A stretch of 7,546 bases of DNA from Candidatus Hydrogenedentota bacterium (GTDB lineage: Bacteria; Hydrogenedentota; Hydrogenedentia; Hydrogenedentales; JAEUWI01): the NCBI GenBank assembly GCA_030430835.1, contig JAUIKJ010000136.1, positions 1 to 7,546 of the forward strand, given 5' to 3'. A program made the translations under genes and the position numbers. The first letter of the stretch is position 1. Each line of letters opens with the position of its first letter. The notes beneath the pieces are model-generated. The model saw only the letters and a program-made list of their open reading frames with translations, did no database searches and was not told where the DNA came from. Below, piece by piece: positions 1 through 6,890 of this stretch.

Positions 1-2
1 TA

Positions 3-290
3 CTGATCATCGGCGTCCTGCTCGCCCTGCAATCCCCGGAACAACGGGCCCTCGTAGAACAGCTTCTCGCCCTCGACAAGCCCACCATCATCGTCGGCCT
101 CGGCACCCCGGCCGACCTTGCGTCCTTCACGGCGGCCGATGTGCTCATCGCGGCGAATGGCCCCGGCAACCTGAATCTGGAAGCCGTGGTCAGCGTGCTC
201 TTCGGTGACGAACGTCCGGGTGGCAAGCTCCCCCTCCCCATTGGTGAACACTACCCAATCGGACACGCCCTCAACCTCGCCGGAAACTGA
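3..290 (+). CDS. Glycoside hydrolase family 3, C-terminal end (partial)
   Basis: An open frame enters from the left edge and ends at TGA 288-290, giving 95 residues. The segment FGDERPGGKLPLPIG, near the C-terminus, matches the FG..NPSGKLP-type motif of the GH3 C-terminal alpha/beta sandwich. It is preceded by alternating hydrophobic strands (PTIIVGLGTPADL, ADVLIAANG) typical of that Rossmann-like subdomain. GH3 enzymes remove terminal beta-linked sugars; this C-terminal style occurs in beta-N-acetylhexosaminidases (NagZ-like) and beta-glucosidases. The catalytic N-terminal barrel lies outside the window, so substrate cannot be assigned. The protein stops about 30 residues after the motif, without the fibronectin-type tail seen in many beta-glucosidases, which leans towards a two-domain enzyme. 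It converges on the carbamoyltransferase gene with an 18-nt gap and no visible terminator. Confidence 0.8.
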   Translation: MIIGVLLALQSPEQRALVEQLLALDKPTIIVGLGTPADLASFTAADVLIAANGPGNLNLEAVVSVLFGDERPGGKLPLPIGEHYPIGHALNLAGN

Positions 291-308
291 GGCCCGCCTG
301 CGCGCGTC

Positions 309-1924
309 TTACTTCACCACGACGTGATCACCAACAACCAGCGCGTCCATACCGCATCCCTGAAAACAACGCAGGGCGTCTTCGGGCGTGTTCACGATGG
401 GTTCGCCCATCACGTTGAAGCTGGTGTTCACAACAACCGGCACGCCACGCAATTGTTCAAAGGCTTCGATCACCCGGTAGAACCGGGCATGTGATGCACG
501 CGTCACGGTCTGGACACGCGCCGTGCCGTCCACGTGGGTGATGGCCGGAAGCAATGCCTGCGCCCCGGGCTTCACGGGATACACGAAGAGCATATACGGC
601 GATTCCACGCACCCCTCGAAATAGTCGCCCGCGCGCTCCGCCAGCACGCTCGGCGCAAAGGGACGAAACTCTTCCCGGTATTTCACGCGCGCATTCAGCC
701 GGTCCTTCATTTCCGGACGCGTGGGATCCGCCAGGATGCTCCGCGCGCCCAGTGCGCGCGGACCAAACTCCATGCGTCCCTGGTACCACCCCACAATCTT
801 TCCCTCAGCGATCAGCGCCGCAGTGCGCGCTTCGAGGTCCGGCGGGGTTGTGTAGGCCACCCCCATCCGATCGAGGCAGGCCCGAATCGCCGCATCATCA
901 TGGGCCGGACCGAGGTAGGCCTGCTCCATCTGCCAGTGACGCGGCGCGTCCGAAAAGCGGTGATGCAGTTGCAGCGCCGCACCGATGGCGATACCGTCGT
1001 CGCCCGACGCCGGCTGCACCCAGATATCCTCGAAGGGGCCTTCGCGCAGCAACCGCCCGTTCATCGCGCAGTTCAGCGCCACGCCCCCGGCAAGACACAG
1101 TTTCGTACACCCGCTCTCACGGTGTAGGGCGCGCGCCAAGTGCAACACCGCCTCTTCCAGAATCTTCTGCGCGGAGGCGGCCAGGTCCTGATGCCGGGGT
1201 TCCAGCGGGGCACCCTTGGCACGCGGTGGACCGAAGCGCTCGATGAATTTCTTTCCAAAGTAGCCACGCCGCGATCCCGGTGCTGTGTCCCACTGTACCC
1301 AGGAAAGGTCGAAGGCATAGCCACCGTCCCGCTCCAGATGCAGCAGCGACTTCAGTTCCTCGTAGTACGCAGGCTCGCCGTAGGACGCCAGCCCCATCAC
1401 TTTGTACTCGTCACTCGCACGCAGGAAACCGAGGTAGTCCGTGATGGCCGAATAAAACACCCCCAGCGAATGCGGATAGTTCCACGCGCGCCATGGACGA
1501 ATCGTGCTGCCCTCACCCACGCCCGCCCAGGTCGACGCAAATTCACCGACATAATCCACCGTCAACAAGGCAGCGCGCTCGAAAGGGCTTGCGAGAAAGG
1601 CACTCGCCGCGTGCGCCGGTTATGCAGTATCTCGTAGCCAGCAAAGGCCGTGGCGTAGATCGGATGGCGCGGAAAGGTACGTGCCCGGTAGGCAAGGCGA
1701 CGGCGCACGCGCCGCCCCGGCTGCATGTAGCCCCCCACATGGTCCAGCTCATCCTGGCGCAGCCCCGCCTGCGCCAGGCACCATGCCACCGCAAGGCGGG
1801 GAATACCCCCCTGGTGCTTGACCCGGCTGAGCCGTTCCTCGGCGACCGCGGCAACCACCGCACCATCGACCACCAGCGCCGCGGCGGAGTCGTGGGAGTA
1901 GCCACCGATCCCCAATATTTTCAA
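309..1924 (-). pseudogene. NodU/TobZ-family carbamoyltransferase, split by a one-base frameshift
   Basis: Family members transfer a carbamoyl group from carbamoyl phosphate, via a carbamoyl-adenylate, to a hydroxyl of a sugar, antibiotic or polysaccharide precursor. The start is TTG at 1924: AAGGAG lies 7 nt upstream, and the protein then opens MKILGIGGYSHDSAAAL, the usual family N-terminus. The frame runs through HNR (101-103) to a premature TGA at 1562. Adding one base near 1615-1618 restores HNRAHAASAFLASPFERAALL and joins the downstream frame (residues 120 onward, to 309). The repaired protein is about 538 aa, a normal family length. The Kae1-like half shows GGVALN (280-285) and SGDDG (307-311). 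The C-terminal half shows GRMEFGPRALG (383-393) and NTSFN..GEPIV (500-508). The acceptor substrate is unknown. As written the gene makes only a 120-aa fragment. All other motifs are intact, so either a recent mutation or an assembly error is possible. Confidence 0.85.
1614..1619 (-). other. Frameshift site (missing base) in the carbamoyltransferase
   Basis: On the minus strand the sequence reads cat aac cgg cgc acg. With one extra G (cat aac cgg gcg cac gcg gcg agt) it reads H-N-R-A-H-A-A-S, the conserved HxxxH block of the family. The missing base therefore lies in the CCGG tract. No X-XXY-YYZ slippery heptamer is present, so programmed frameshifting is not indicated. Confidence 0.8.
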
Positions 1925-1931
1925 TGCTTTA

Positions 1932-1937
1932 CTCCTT
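1932..1937 (-). promoter_or_regulatory. Shine-Dalgarno AAGGAG deciding the TTG start
   Basis: AAGGAG on the minus strand is 7 nt ahead of TTG 1924. The in-frame ATG at 1960 would add 12 residues with no family similarity and would place this ribosome site inside the gene. The TTG start is therefore preferred. Confidence 0.75.
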
Positions 1938-2001
1938 GCCCTAGCGCAATGAAACGACATCGCGGTAGGATCACTTCACACCACCCATGACTTTACACTT
2001 C

Positions 2002-2040
2002 TTGTCGCAACAATGAATAGTGTGAATTCGTTTTGCGCAA
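2002..2040. promoter_or_regulatory. Paired TTG(T)CGCAA dyads in the divergent intergenic region
   Basis: Two related dyads lie between the divergent carbamoyltransferase and ribbon-helix-helix genes: TTGTCGCAACAA (2002-2013, TTGT/ACAA arms) and the perfect palindrome TTGCGCAA (2033-2040). They share TTG.CGCAA and are about three helical turns apart. The second overlaps the putative -35 region of the plus-strand promoter. They could be operators for the adjacent RHH protein, since such proteins often autoregulate. This is inference from arrangement only, and short dyads can arise by chance. Confidence 0.3.
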
Positions 2041-2060
2041 GATGAACAAATGTGTATAAT
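2033..2060 (+). promoter_or_regulatory. Putative sigma-70-type promoter for the RHH gene
   Basis: A perfect TATAAT at 2055-2060 stands out in GC-rich surroundings, with a weak TTGCGC -35 candidate at 2033-2038 (16-nt spacer). It lies about 55 nt upstream of the ATG at 2116, leaving room for a short leader. The -35 match is poor, so the promoter would be weak or activator-dependent. Confidence 0.45.
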
Positions 2061-2115
2061 TGCACTTGGAAAGGGTGCATGGCGCGTGCCTTCCCCGGCA
2101 CAAACGGAGATACCA

Positions 2116-2376
2116 ATGTCACCAAGATTGAAATCCTCATCCAACCGGGGCGACAGCGGCGGCGATACCGGTAAGTACGATCCGCATCTCGGCGAAACCA
2201 ATCCCACCGATCTGGTCAAAATGACGGTTACCTTGCCGCGTTCAGTGGCAGCCTTCCTCCGCTGGAAGGCAGAGGTGGAAGGTATCAAGCGCGACGAACT
2301 CCTGCGCCGGGTCATCACCTACTACGCCAAGAAGTTGCGCGAACGCGAAGCGAACACGCCGCCAGTCATGGACTAG
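2116..2376 (+). CDS. Small ribbon-helix-helix DNA-binding protein
   Basis: An 86-aa protein starting at ATG 2116, with GGAGA 5 nt upstream. An earlier in-frame ATG at 2050 overlaps the likely -10 box and is rejected. Residues 1-33 are polar and probably disordered. Residues 34-40 (VKMTVTL) form the single strand expected of the RHH (CopG/Arc/MetJ) fold, followed by helix A (about 42-56), a turn at GIKRDE and helix B (about 58-75, ELLRRVITYYAKKL). RHH proteins dimerise and insert the paired strands into the DNA major groove. The gene is divergent from the carbamoyltransferase and convergent with the RlmB-type gene, sharing 11 bp with its end. No toxin gene follows, so an antitoxin role is not supported; a transcriptional regulator is more likely. 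The target is unknown. Confidence 0.7.
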   Translation: MSPRLKSSSNRGDSGGDTGKYDPHLGETNPTDLVKMTVTLPRSVAAFLRWKAEVEGIKRDELLRRVITYYAKKLREREANTPPVMD

Positions 2377-3142
2377 TCTCACGTCGTTGGCGGAGACATT
2401 CCGCCAGCACGATGCCTGCGCTGACCGATGCGTTCAGGCTTTGGATCGGGCCGCTCGTAGGAATCCGTACGAGCCAGTCGCAGCGCTCACGCATGAGCCG
2501 CCGCAAGCCCTCCCCCTCGTTGCCGATCACCAATGCGCGCGGACCCGTCAGGTCCACATCCCACACCGTATCGCTGCCCCGCTCGTCGAGCCCGGCAATC
2601 CAGTAGCCGGCTTCCTTCAGTTGCTCCAACGCGCGCGGCAGGTTCGTCTCCTGCACCAGATCGATGTACTCGAGTCCGCCGGCCGCCGATTTGGCCGCCG
2701 TCGGGGACAAGGGTGCCGATCGATCTTTCCCGAACATCAGGCCATCCGCGCCACAGGCCGCCGCCGACCGCGCAATCGCACCAAAATTGTGCGGGTCCTG
2801 GATGCAGTCCAGCACACAAAGCAATGCCGGTTGCCCCGCCTTGCGATCAAGCCACGCCTTGAGGCGCAGCAGTGGCAATGGGCCCGCATCCAACACGACG
2901 CCCTGGTGCATCTGACCACCGGACTTGCGATCCAGCGTGCCCGCGTCGCACGCCTCGATGGGCGTTCTTCCGGCGGCGGCGTGGATGTCTTCCATATCCT
3001 GCGCCCCCGCACGCACAAAAAGCCGGCGCGCGGGCCGTTTGCCCGCGCGCAAGCATTCCAATACCGGTATCCGGCCGATTACACAGCCGGTGTTGACCGC
3101 GTCCGCGTCCTTGCGACGATGCGGCTTGGTGTGTCGTTTCAC
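2366..3142 (-). CDS. rlmB: TrmH/SpoU-family RNA 2'-O-methyltransferase, RlmB-type
   Basis: A 258-aa protein of the SPOUT class, which uses S-adenosylmethionine bound in a trefoil knot to methylate a ribose 2'-OH. RlmB acts on 23S rRNA G2251 in E. coli; that exact target is inferred here. An N-terminal substrate-binding domain (about 20-95) opens with the typical GRIPVLECLRAG. Motif 1 is DCIQDPHNFGAIARSA (112-127, with N119 and R125), motif 2 ALVIGNEGEGL (203-213) and motif 3 IPTSGPIQSLNASVSAG (227-243, with S235 and N237). The start is GTG at 3142, overlapping the preceding TGA as GTGA, which suggests translational coupling to the TPR-like gene. Only a distant GGGAG lies upstream. The first 18 residues are basic. 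The 3' end overlaps the convergent RHH gene by 11 bp. TrmH-family tRNA or other rRNA specificity cannot be excluded. Confidence 0.9.
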   Translation of the reverse strand: MKRHTKPHRRKDADAVNTGCVIGRIPVLECLRAGKRPARRLFVRAGAQDMEDIHAAAGRTPIEACDAGTLDRKSGGQMHQGVVLDAGPLPLLRLKAWLDRKAGQPALLCVLDCIQDPHNFGAIARSAAACGADGLMFGKDRSAPLSPTAAKSAAGGLEYIDLVQETNLPRALEQLKEAGYWIAGLDERGSDTVWDVDLTGPRALVIGNEGEGLRRLMRERCDWLVRIPTSGPIQSLNASVSAGIVLAECLRQRRETSP

Positions 3143-3579
3143 TGCAGTTCGTGTACTCCCTTCAGCTTTTCACCCGTCAACGCCAGATTGTCCATTTCGG
3201 GCACGCGGGAATCATACTCCCACGCCTGCATCGCGATCAGTTCCTGGTTGATGTTGTAGGCCTTCTGGTAGTCTTTCAGACGTTCATAACAACGCACAAG
3301 CCGGTAGTAGTTGTAGTAGTAGTTCTTGGCCTCCGGACCATAACGCATGATCGACGTCTCCATCACGTCCTTGGCCTGCTCGTACTTCCACAGCAGCATG
3401 AGGTAGCCGCCGACCTTCGTCAGCGTCGCCTCATCCAACGCGTCGCGTTCCGCATCCACGCCCACCTGCGCCTTGGTCGCATTGCTCACCATCCAGTTGA
3501 TGCCCCCGGACGTGCCCAGCCAACCCACAAAGCCCACCACCACGATGATCAAAGGCCACTTCAATCCACTGAGATCCAT
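3139..3579 (-). CDS. Membrane-anchored TPR-like protein
   Basis: A 146-aa protein of unknown function. It begins MDLSGLK and then has one hydrophobic segment (WPLIIVVVGFVGWLG, about 8-22) that should act as an uncleaved membrane anchor. Residues 51-83 and 84-117 look like two degenerate tetratricopeptide units: GYLMLLWKYEQAK then YRLVRCYERLKDYQKAY, with Y/L/A spacing typical of helix pairs. TPRs mediate protein-protein contact. An unusual tyrosine cluster, NYYYNYY (86-92), starts the second unit. The ATG has a near-perfect AGGAGG 6 nt upstream, and the stop of the zinc-binding gene before it lies inside that ribosome site. The end overlaps the RlmB-type start by 4 nt. The context suggests a co-translated membrane pair with the upstream B-box-like protein; no direct function can be assigned. 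Confidence 0.7.
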   Translation of the reverse strand: MDLSGLKWPLIIVVVGFVGWLGTSGGINWMVSNATKAQVGVDAERDALDEATLTKVGGYLMLLWKYEQAKDVMETSIMRYGPEAKNYYYNYYRLVRCYERLKDYQKAYNINQELIAMQAWEYDSRVPEMDNLALTGEKLKGVHELQ

Positions 3580-3583
3580 GATT

Positions 3584-3592
3584 CCCCTCCTA
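3584..3592 (-). promoter_or_regulatory. Ribosome-binding site overlapping the upstream stop codon
   Basis: The minus strand reads TAGGAGGGGAATCATG. The TAG (3592-3590) ends the zinc-binding membrane protein and is part of the AGGAGG serving the TPR-like gene. A ribosome terminating upstream would sit directly on the next initiation site, an arrangement favouring coupled translation and a fixed ratio of the two products. Confidence 0.75.
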
Positions 3593-3934
3593 GATTCCGA
3601 TGATGCCGCGAACCGTCTCGACGATCGGCGTCAAGACGGGAATGAATACCATGGTCGCCACGAAGCCCAAGGCGAACAGAACGCCCGCGATGACGATCAA
3701 CGTGGTGAGAAACTTGCGCGCCTGCAACAGGGCGGTCGACCGCGACTTGCCATCCATCTCCTGCGCGCGCTGGTAGAAGAGCGCGTGCTTGTCCCGGCAT
3801 ACCTCCGAGCAGAACACACCCGTCGCCCCCGGCACCACGCAAGCCTTGCAAATCCCCTTGCTGCACTGTTTGCAGCGAACCGTCGCTTCGACACCCGGAT
3901 GATTCGGACACGCCGTTGCCGTTCCCTTTAACAT
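3590..3934 (-). CDS. B-box-like zinc-finger membrane protein
   Basis: A 114-aa protein. The N-terminal part has metal-ligand spacing C9-x2-H12-x8-C21-x2-C24-x4-C29-x2-C32, then C42-x3-C46-x3-H50. This matches the B-box-type zinc-finger pattern and probably binds two zinc ions. A polar linker (about 50-72) leads to a hydrophobic stretch (about 75-105, FLTTLIVIAGVLFALGFVATMVF), one long or two short membrane helices, and a short hydrophobic tail. The zinc module probably faces the cytoplasm. The ATG at 3934 follows GGGGAGGGG with 6 nt spacing. The gene sits 59 nt after the large RCK/RyR gene and 10 nt before the TPR-like gene. Bacterial proteins with this layout often carry a 'B-box zinc finger' or 'rhomboid-associated' style annotation without known activity. 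Function is unknown; the domain call is good. Confidence 0.75.
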   Translation of the reverse strand: MLKGTATACPNHPGVEATVRCKQCSKGICKACVVPGATGVFCSEVCRDKHALFYQRAQEMDGKSRSTALLQARKFLTTLIVIAGVLFALGFVATMVFIPVLTPIVETVRGIIGI

Positions 3935-3993
3935 AGGCTACCCCTCCCCGTTGCTCCCATAGCCGAACCAGCTATTCCTTAGATTAGCAGATT

Positions 3994-6882
3994 TCATTCG
4001 GTTGTGCGAGGAGAATCGGGCGCCTCCAGACAGATCGGCCAGAAGCGCCGTGGCCCGTCGCTGACCGGAGGGAAATACCAGCCCGCCTGCAGGCTTTCCG
4101 GCACGGGGGAAGCAAGCCGGTACGGCGGCGCTACGGGATACGGGGGCCGCCGCCGCAAGACCACGGGCCGTTCCAGCCCCTGCAATCGGTCGGTCTCGCC
4201 CTCCACATAGAGGATCACCAGCGCATCGCACCGCGCATAGAGATAGCCCCAGGCGCTCTGAAACTGCGCGGCCTCGACCTCGGAATCCGCGAGGCGCGCG
4301 AAGGTCCCGTGGGTCAGGGGCATCTCCAGGTAACGGACATCCTCACGCGCCACGGCATCTTGTATCCAACGCTTCCAATCTCCCCGCATCTGGTCGCGCG
4401 CGCGATCGTCGATCATTGCCCCCTTGATGGCACCGTCAATCCGATACTCAATATGGGCATAGGGCATCGGCAGGGTGATGCTGATCGTGTCGCGCTCGGC
4501 CGCCTGAAAGAAACTGCGCGGATACCGCGGCCGTGCCTTGAGCAGTTCGCCGTGCAGCGCCTGGCAGAACTGCTGTTCCGCGAAATAGACCCCGGGGGTA
4601 TGAATCGTCACCGCCTTGTCCGCGGCGTCCGCCAGCAAACGCGCGATGACTGGAGCATAGGCCGCGGGATCGATCTCGGGGTATCGAACGATCTGGAAAT
4701 CCACCGAGCACTGCACCACCGCGATGTGGAACTCTGGAAGACAACGAAAGCCCCGCGCCCCTTCGAAGGGGGCAACCACATCCTGAATCATCTCCACCCG
4801 CGCCGGGTCTTTCGCGGTGCCCGCAATCGCGCTGGCATCCGCCCCCAGGATAAACGGCAGGTATTCGATGTGGGCTTCGTTGTCCGCAAGATGCCGCGTA
4901 TCACGGTAGGCATCGATCTTGTCGTGGCGCCGGGAGGGATCGTGGCGTATGTAGGAATCCGCCGCGGGCACCGACTGCGCCTCCATTCGCCACCCCGACG
5001 CCAGCCGCGACGCGCAGAAGCGCTGGTGCTCCAGACGCACCAGCACCTTCGTTTGCGCGGGTTCAAATTTACAGGGCGGACGATCATTGGCCTGTACCCG
5101 GCGCAGACCAACCGCCCGCAATTTGACGTCGAGGTGCATCGCCGCGTGCCGGTTCGTTCGCCGGAACACGTCGGACAACTTGTGCCATAGCATGTTCGCC
5201 GGCACCGACTGGCCATTGCTGCCATGCAAGTAGCCGCAATGATGAATGGCCTTCGCCAGACATTCGATGTACGCATTGTCGAGGCTCTCCGGCGACGCCG
5301 CCTCGTCCACCATGCCAAAGGCAAAAATACTGTCCGGGATCCGTGCCCCGCCGCGCTTCGAGTCCAGCAGGGTCGCCATCCCCCGGCTCTTGCTCGCGCG
5401 CACGAAGATCGGCGCGTTGCGCCACGCCCGATCATGCAGTTGCGCCTGCAGGCTCAGCGCAAAGGTCAACGCAAACTCGTCGTCGTCGAAGCACACCACG
5501 TGCTGGGTCGGCGTCGCGTCGTCCCCTAAGACCTTATCGGCTTCGGCCCGGGTCACGCTCGGGGTCTTGAAGTAGTGCCCGATCACATCGATATCGGCCA
5601 CGCGCGCCGTGTCCGCACAGCCCCCCGGCGTCATGCCGGGAAACTCGGTGCTTAGGAAATGGTTAACCTTTGCCTCGTCCTCGTCCACGATCGTGAACTT
5701 CGGCGGGTTCCCGTTCCGGTACTGGCAGAGGCGAATGGCCTCAATCATCACCTGTTGCCCGAGATGGCCAAAGCCGTAGATGACGAAATGTGGCTGCGGC
5801 ACGTTGAAGAGATCCGCAAAGTATTCCGGCGGATGTTGCAGCAGCATCCGGATTGCCATCACCTTGTAGATGTTGTGAAAGCGCACATCAAGGTGCGACA
5901 TGCGCGCGATCTTGTCGTAGTACTCCAGCCGGCGCGCCAACAGCGGGGAGTCGATCTGCGCAATCACCACCGGGGTTGCCGGCGCCACCCCGGCGAAGTT
6001 CTGTATCCACGCAAGGCCCAGCCAATACCACATAAAACGGCGCATGCGGGCGCTCCAGTGGTGGTCGATATAGGCTTGCAGGCACAGGGCCATCTCGATG
6101 TCGGCGCCGTCGTTCGGCAACAGGCTCACGATGCGGCGCGCACGGTGTACCCGCGCCTTGCGCAACACGCGCACGCTCGTGGAGTCGCCCTCGATCACCG
6201 GAATCCCGCGCATGCGGCATGCGTCGATATGCGGATTGTTCCGGTCGCATTCAATCACCAGCAAGGGACCGTGCCGCCAGAAACCGCCGGACTCCATCCA
6301 ATGCGAAACGAAGGCGTATCCCGCCTCACCCAGCCCACAGACCACGGTGTGCTGCCACCGCGGCATCAACCAAAGTTGCAGGGCATCTCCGGCGCGTCTC
6401 ATGAACACAAGTAGCAGGGAGAATACGGCCGCGATCGGCAAAAGAAAGCGTACGACGTTTAAGGTGGGCGTGATCTTCCGGTTCACCCCCACATAGTCCT
6501 TGTTGCTCATCCAACTGCCATCAAAGGACACCAACTGCAGCGTGAAGTAGATCTCATCAAGCGCGTTTAGCTCGACGAGATCAACACGCGCGTCGCCACG
6601 TCCCGGATCACGATCCTCAAAAACCGGCGCCACGCCCACCTTCCACCCCGCAATCACCACGATGAGGAACACCAGAATACCGACGAAGGTGGCACGGGCT
6701 TGTGAAGACAACAGGTAACGCAAGGCACCGAAGGCGCGACTCATCGCCAGGCACGGCAATTGCCGGCTCAGCGTGCGGGCACGCCACCACAGGAACAGCT
6801 GGTGCAGCGCGCGCCGCAGTGTGTCGCGCAGTTCCCGGTCGTGCGGCGCCGTCATCCCGGGCGCACCATCGCGCGTGCTCAT
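3994..6882 (-). CDS. Channel-like 2TM protein with tandem RCK, RyR and SLOG-like domains
   Basis: A 962-aa protein from ATG 6882, 8 nt after the RyR gene. TM1 is at about 65-86. A pore-helix-like segment follows (about 105-124, ALDEIYFTLQLVSFDGSW), then TM2 (about 143-162): the two-TM ion-channel layout, but without TVGYG. RCK/TrkA-N Rossmann domain 1 (about 178-320) has GLGEAG (183-188), the acidic strand end VIECD (209-213) and an aromatic hydrophobic insert (283-299). Domain 2 (about 365-525) has GFGHLG (370-375) and IVDEDE (398-403). A helical linker with the signature NRHAAMHLDVKLRAVG (577-592) leads to a RyR-like domain (about 608-685), with LEH (617-619) and ASRLASGW (624-631). The C-terminal part (about 717-905) follows the SLOG strand order: FHIAVVQ, AVTIHTPG, ISITLPMPY, then WGYLYARCDALVILYVEGE (878-896). 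RCK domains bind nucleotides or ions and gate channels; SLOG domains bind or process nucleotide-type ligands. Predicted role: an inner-membrane, ligand-sensing channel or sensor. Ion and ligand are unknown. Confidence 0.8.
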   Translation of the reverse strand: MSTRDGAPGMTAPHDRELRDTLRRALHQLFLWWRARTLSRQLPCLAMSRAFGALRYLLSSQARATFVGILVFLIVVIAGWKVGVAPVFEDRDPGRGDARVDLVELNALDEIYFTLQLVSFDGSWMSNKDYVGVNRKITPTLNVVRFLLPIAAVFSLLLVFMRRAGDALQLWLMPRWQHTVVCGLGEAGYAFVSHWMESGGFWRHGPLLVIECDRNNPHIDACRMRGIPVIEGDSTSVRVLRKARVHRARRIVSLLPNDGADIEMALCLQAYIDHHWSARMRRFMWYWLGLAWIQNFAGVAPATPVVIAQIDSPLLARRLEYYDKIARMSHLDVRFHNIYKVMAIRMLLQHPPEYFADLFNVPQPHFVIYGFGHLGQQVMIEAIRLCQYRNGNPPKFTIVDEDEAKVNHFLSTEFPGMTPGGCADTARVADIDVIGHYFKTPSVTRAEADKVLGDDATPTQHVVCFDDDEFALTFALSLQAQLHDRAWRNAPIFVRASKSRGMATLLDSKRGGARIPDSIFAFGMVDEAASPESLDNAYIECLAKAIHHCGYLHGSNGQSVPANMLWHKLSDVFRRTNRHAAMHLDVKLRAVGLRRVQANDRPPCKFEPAQTKVLVRLEHQRFCASRLASGWRMEAQSVPAADSYIRHDPSRRHDKIDAYRDTRHLADNEAHIEYLPFILGADASAIAGTAKDPARVEMIQDVVAPFEGARGFRCLPEFHIAVVQCSVDFQIVRYPEIDPAAYAPVIARLLADAADKAVTIHTPGVYFAEQQFCQALHGELLKARPRYPRSFFQAAERDTISITLPMPYAHIEYRIDGAIKGAMIDDRARDQMRGDWKRWIQDAVAREDVRYLEMPLTHGTFARLADSEVEAAQFQSAWGYLYARCDALVILYVEGETDRLQGLERPVVLRRRPPYPVAPPYRLASPVPESLQAGWYFPPVSDGPRRFWPICLEAPDSPRTTE

Positions 6883-6890
6883 CTTGCGCT

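Noticed and set aside
291..308. Possible bidirectional terminator between the convergent GH3 and carbamoyltransferase genes
   Set aside because: The 18-nt gap is GC-rich with only trivial CGCG self-complementarity and no T-run.
1611..1624. Programmed ribosomal frameshift in the carbamoyltransferase
   Set aside because: No slippery heptamer and no obvious stimulatory structure; the family is not known for recoding. A one-base deletion is simpler.
1925..1960. ATG at 1960 as the start of the carbamoyltransferase
   Set aside because: The extra 12 residues do not fit the family N-terminus, while AAGGAG sits correctly before TTG 1924.
2116..2376. RHH protein as the antitoxin of a toxin-antitoxin pair
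   Set aside because: No small toxin-like frame follows or precedes it. The next gene is convergent and encodes an rRNA methyltransferase.
2387..3259. Long plus-strand open frame (290 codons) opposite the RlmB-type gene
   Set aside because: The opposite strand carries all three SPOUT motifs; this frame shows none and no ribosome site.
3959..3975. Small dyad ATAGC-N7-GCTAT in the 59-nt gap after the channel-like gene
   Set aside because: The 5-bp stem is too weak and has no following T-run, so it does not support a terminator or an operon break.
4309..5190. Long plus-strand open frame (293 codons) antisense to the channel-like gene
   Set aside because: Composition is Arg/His/Pro-rich with no recognisable motif. 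It lies wholly opposite a gene with clear domains, so it is a shadow frame of GC-rich coding DNA.
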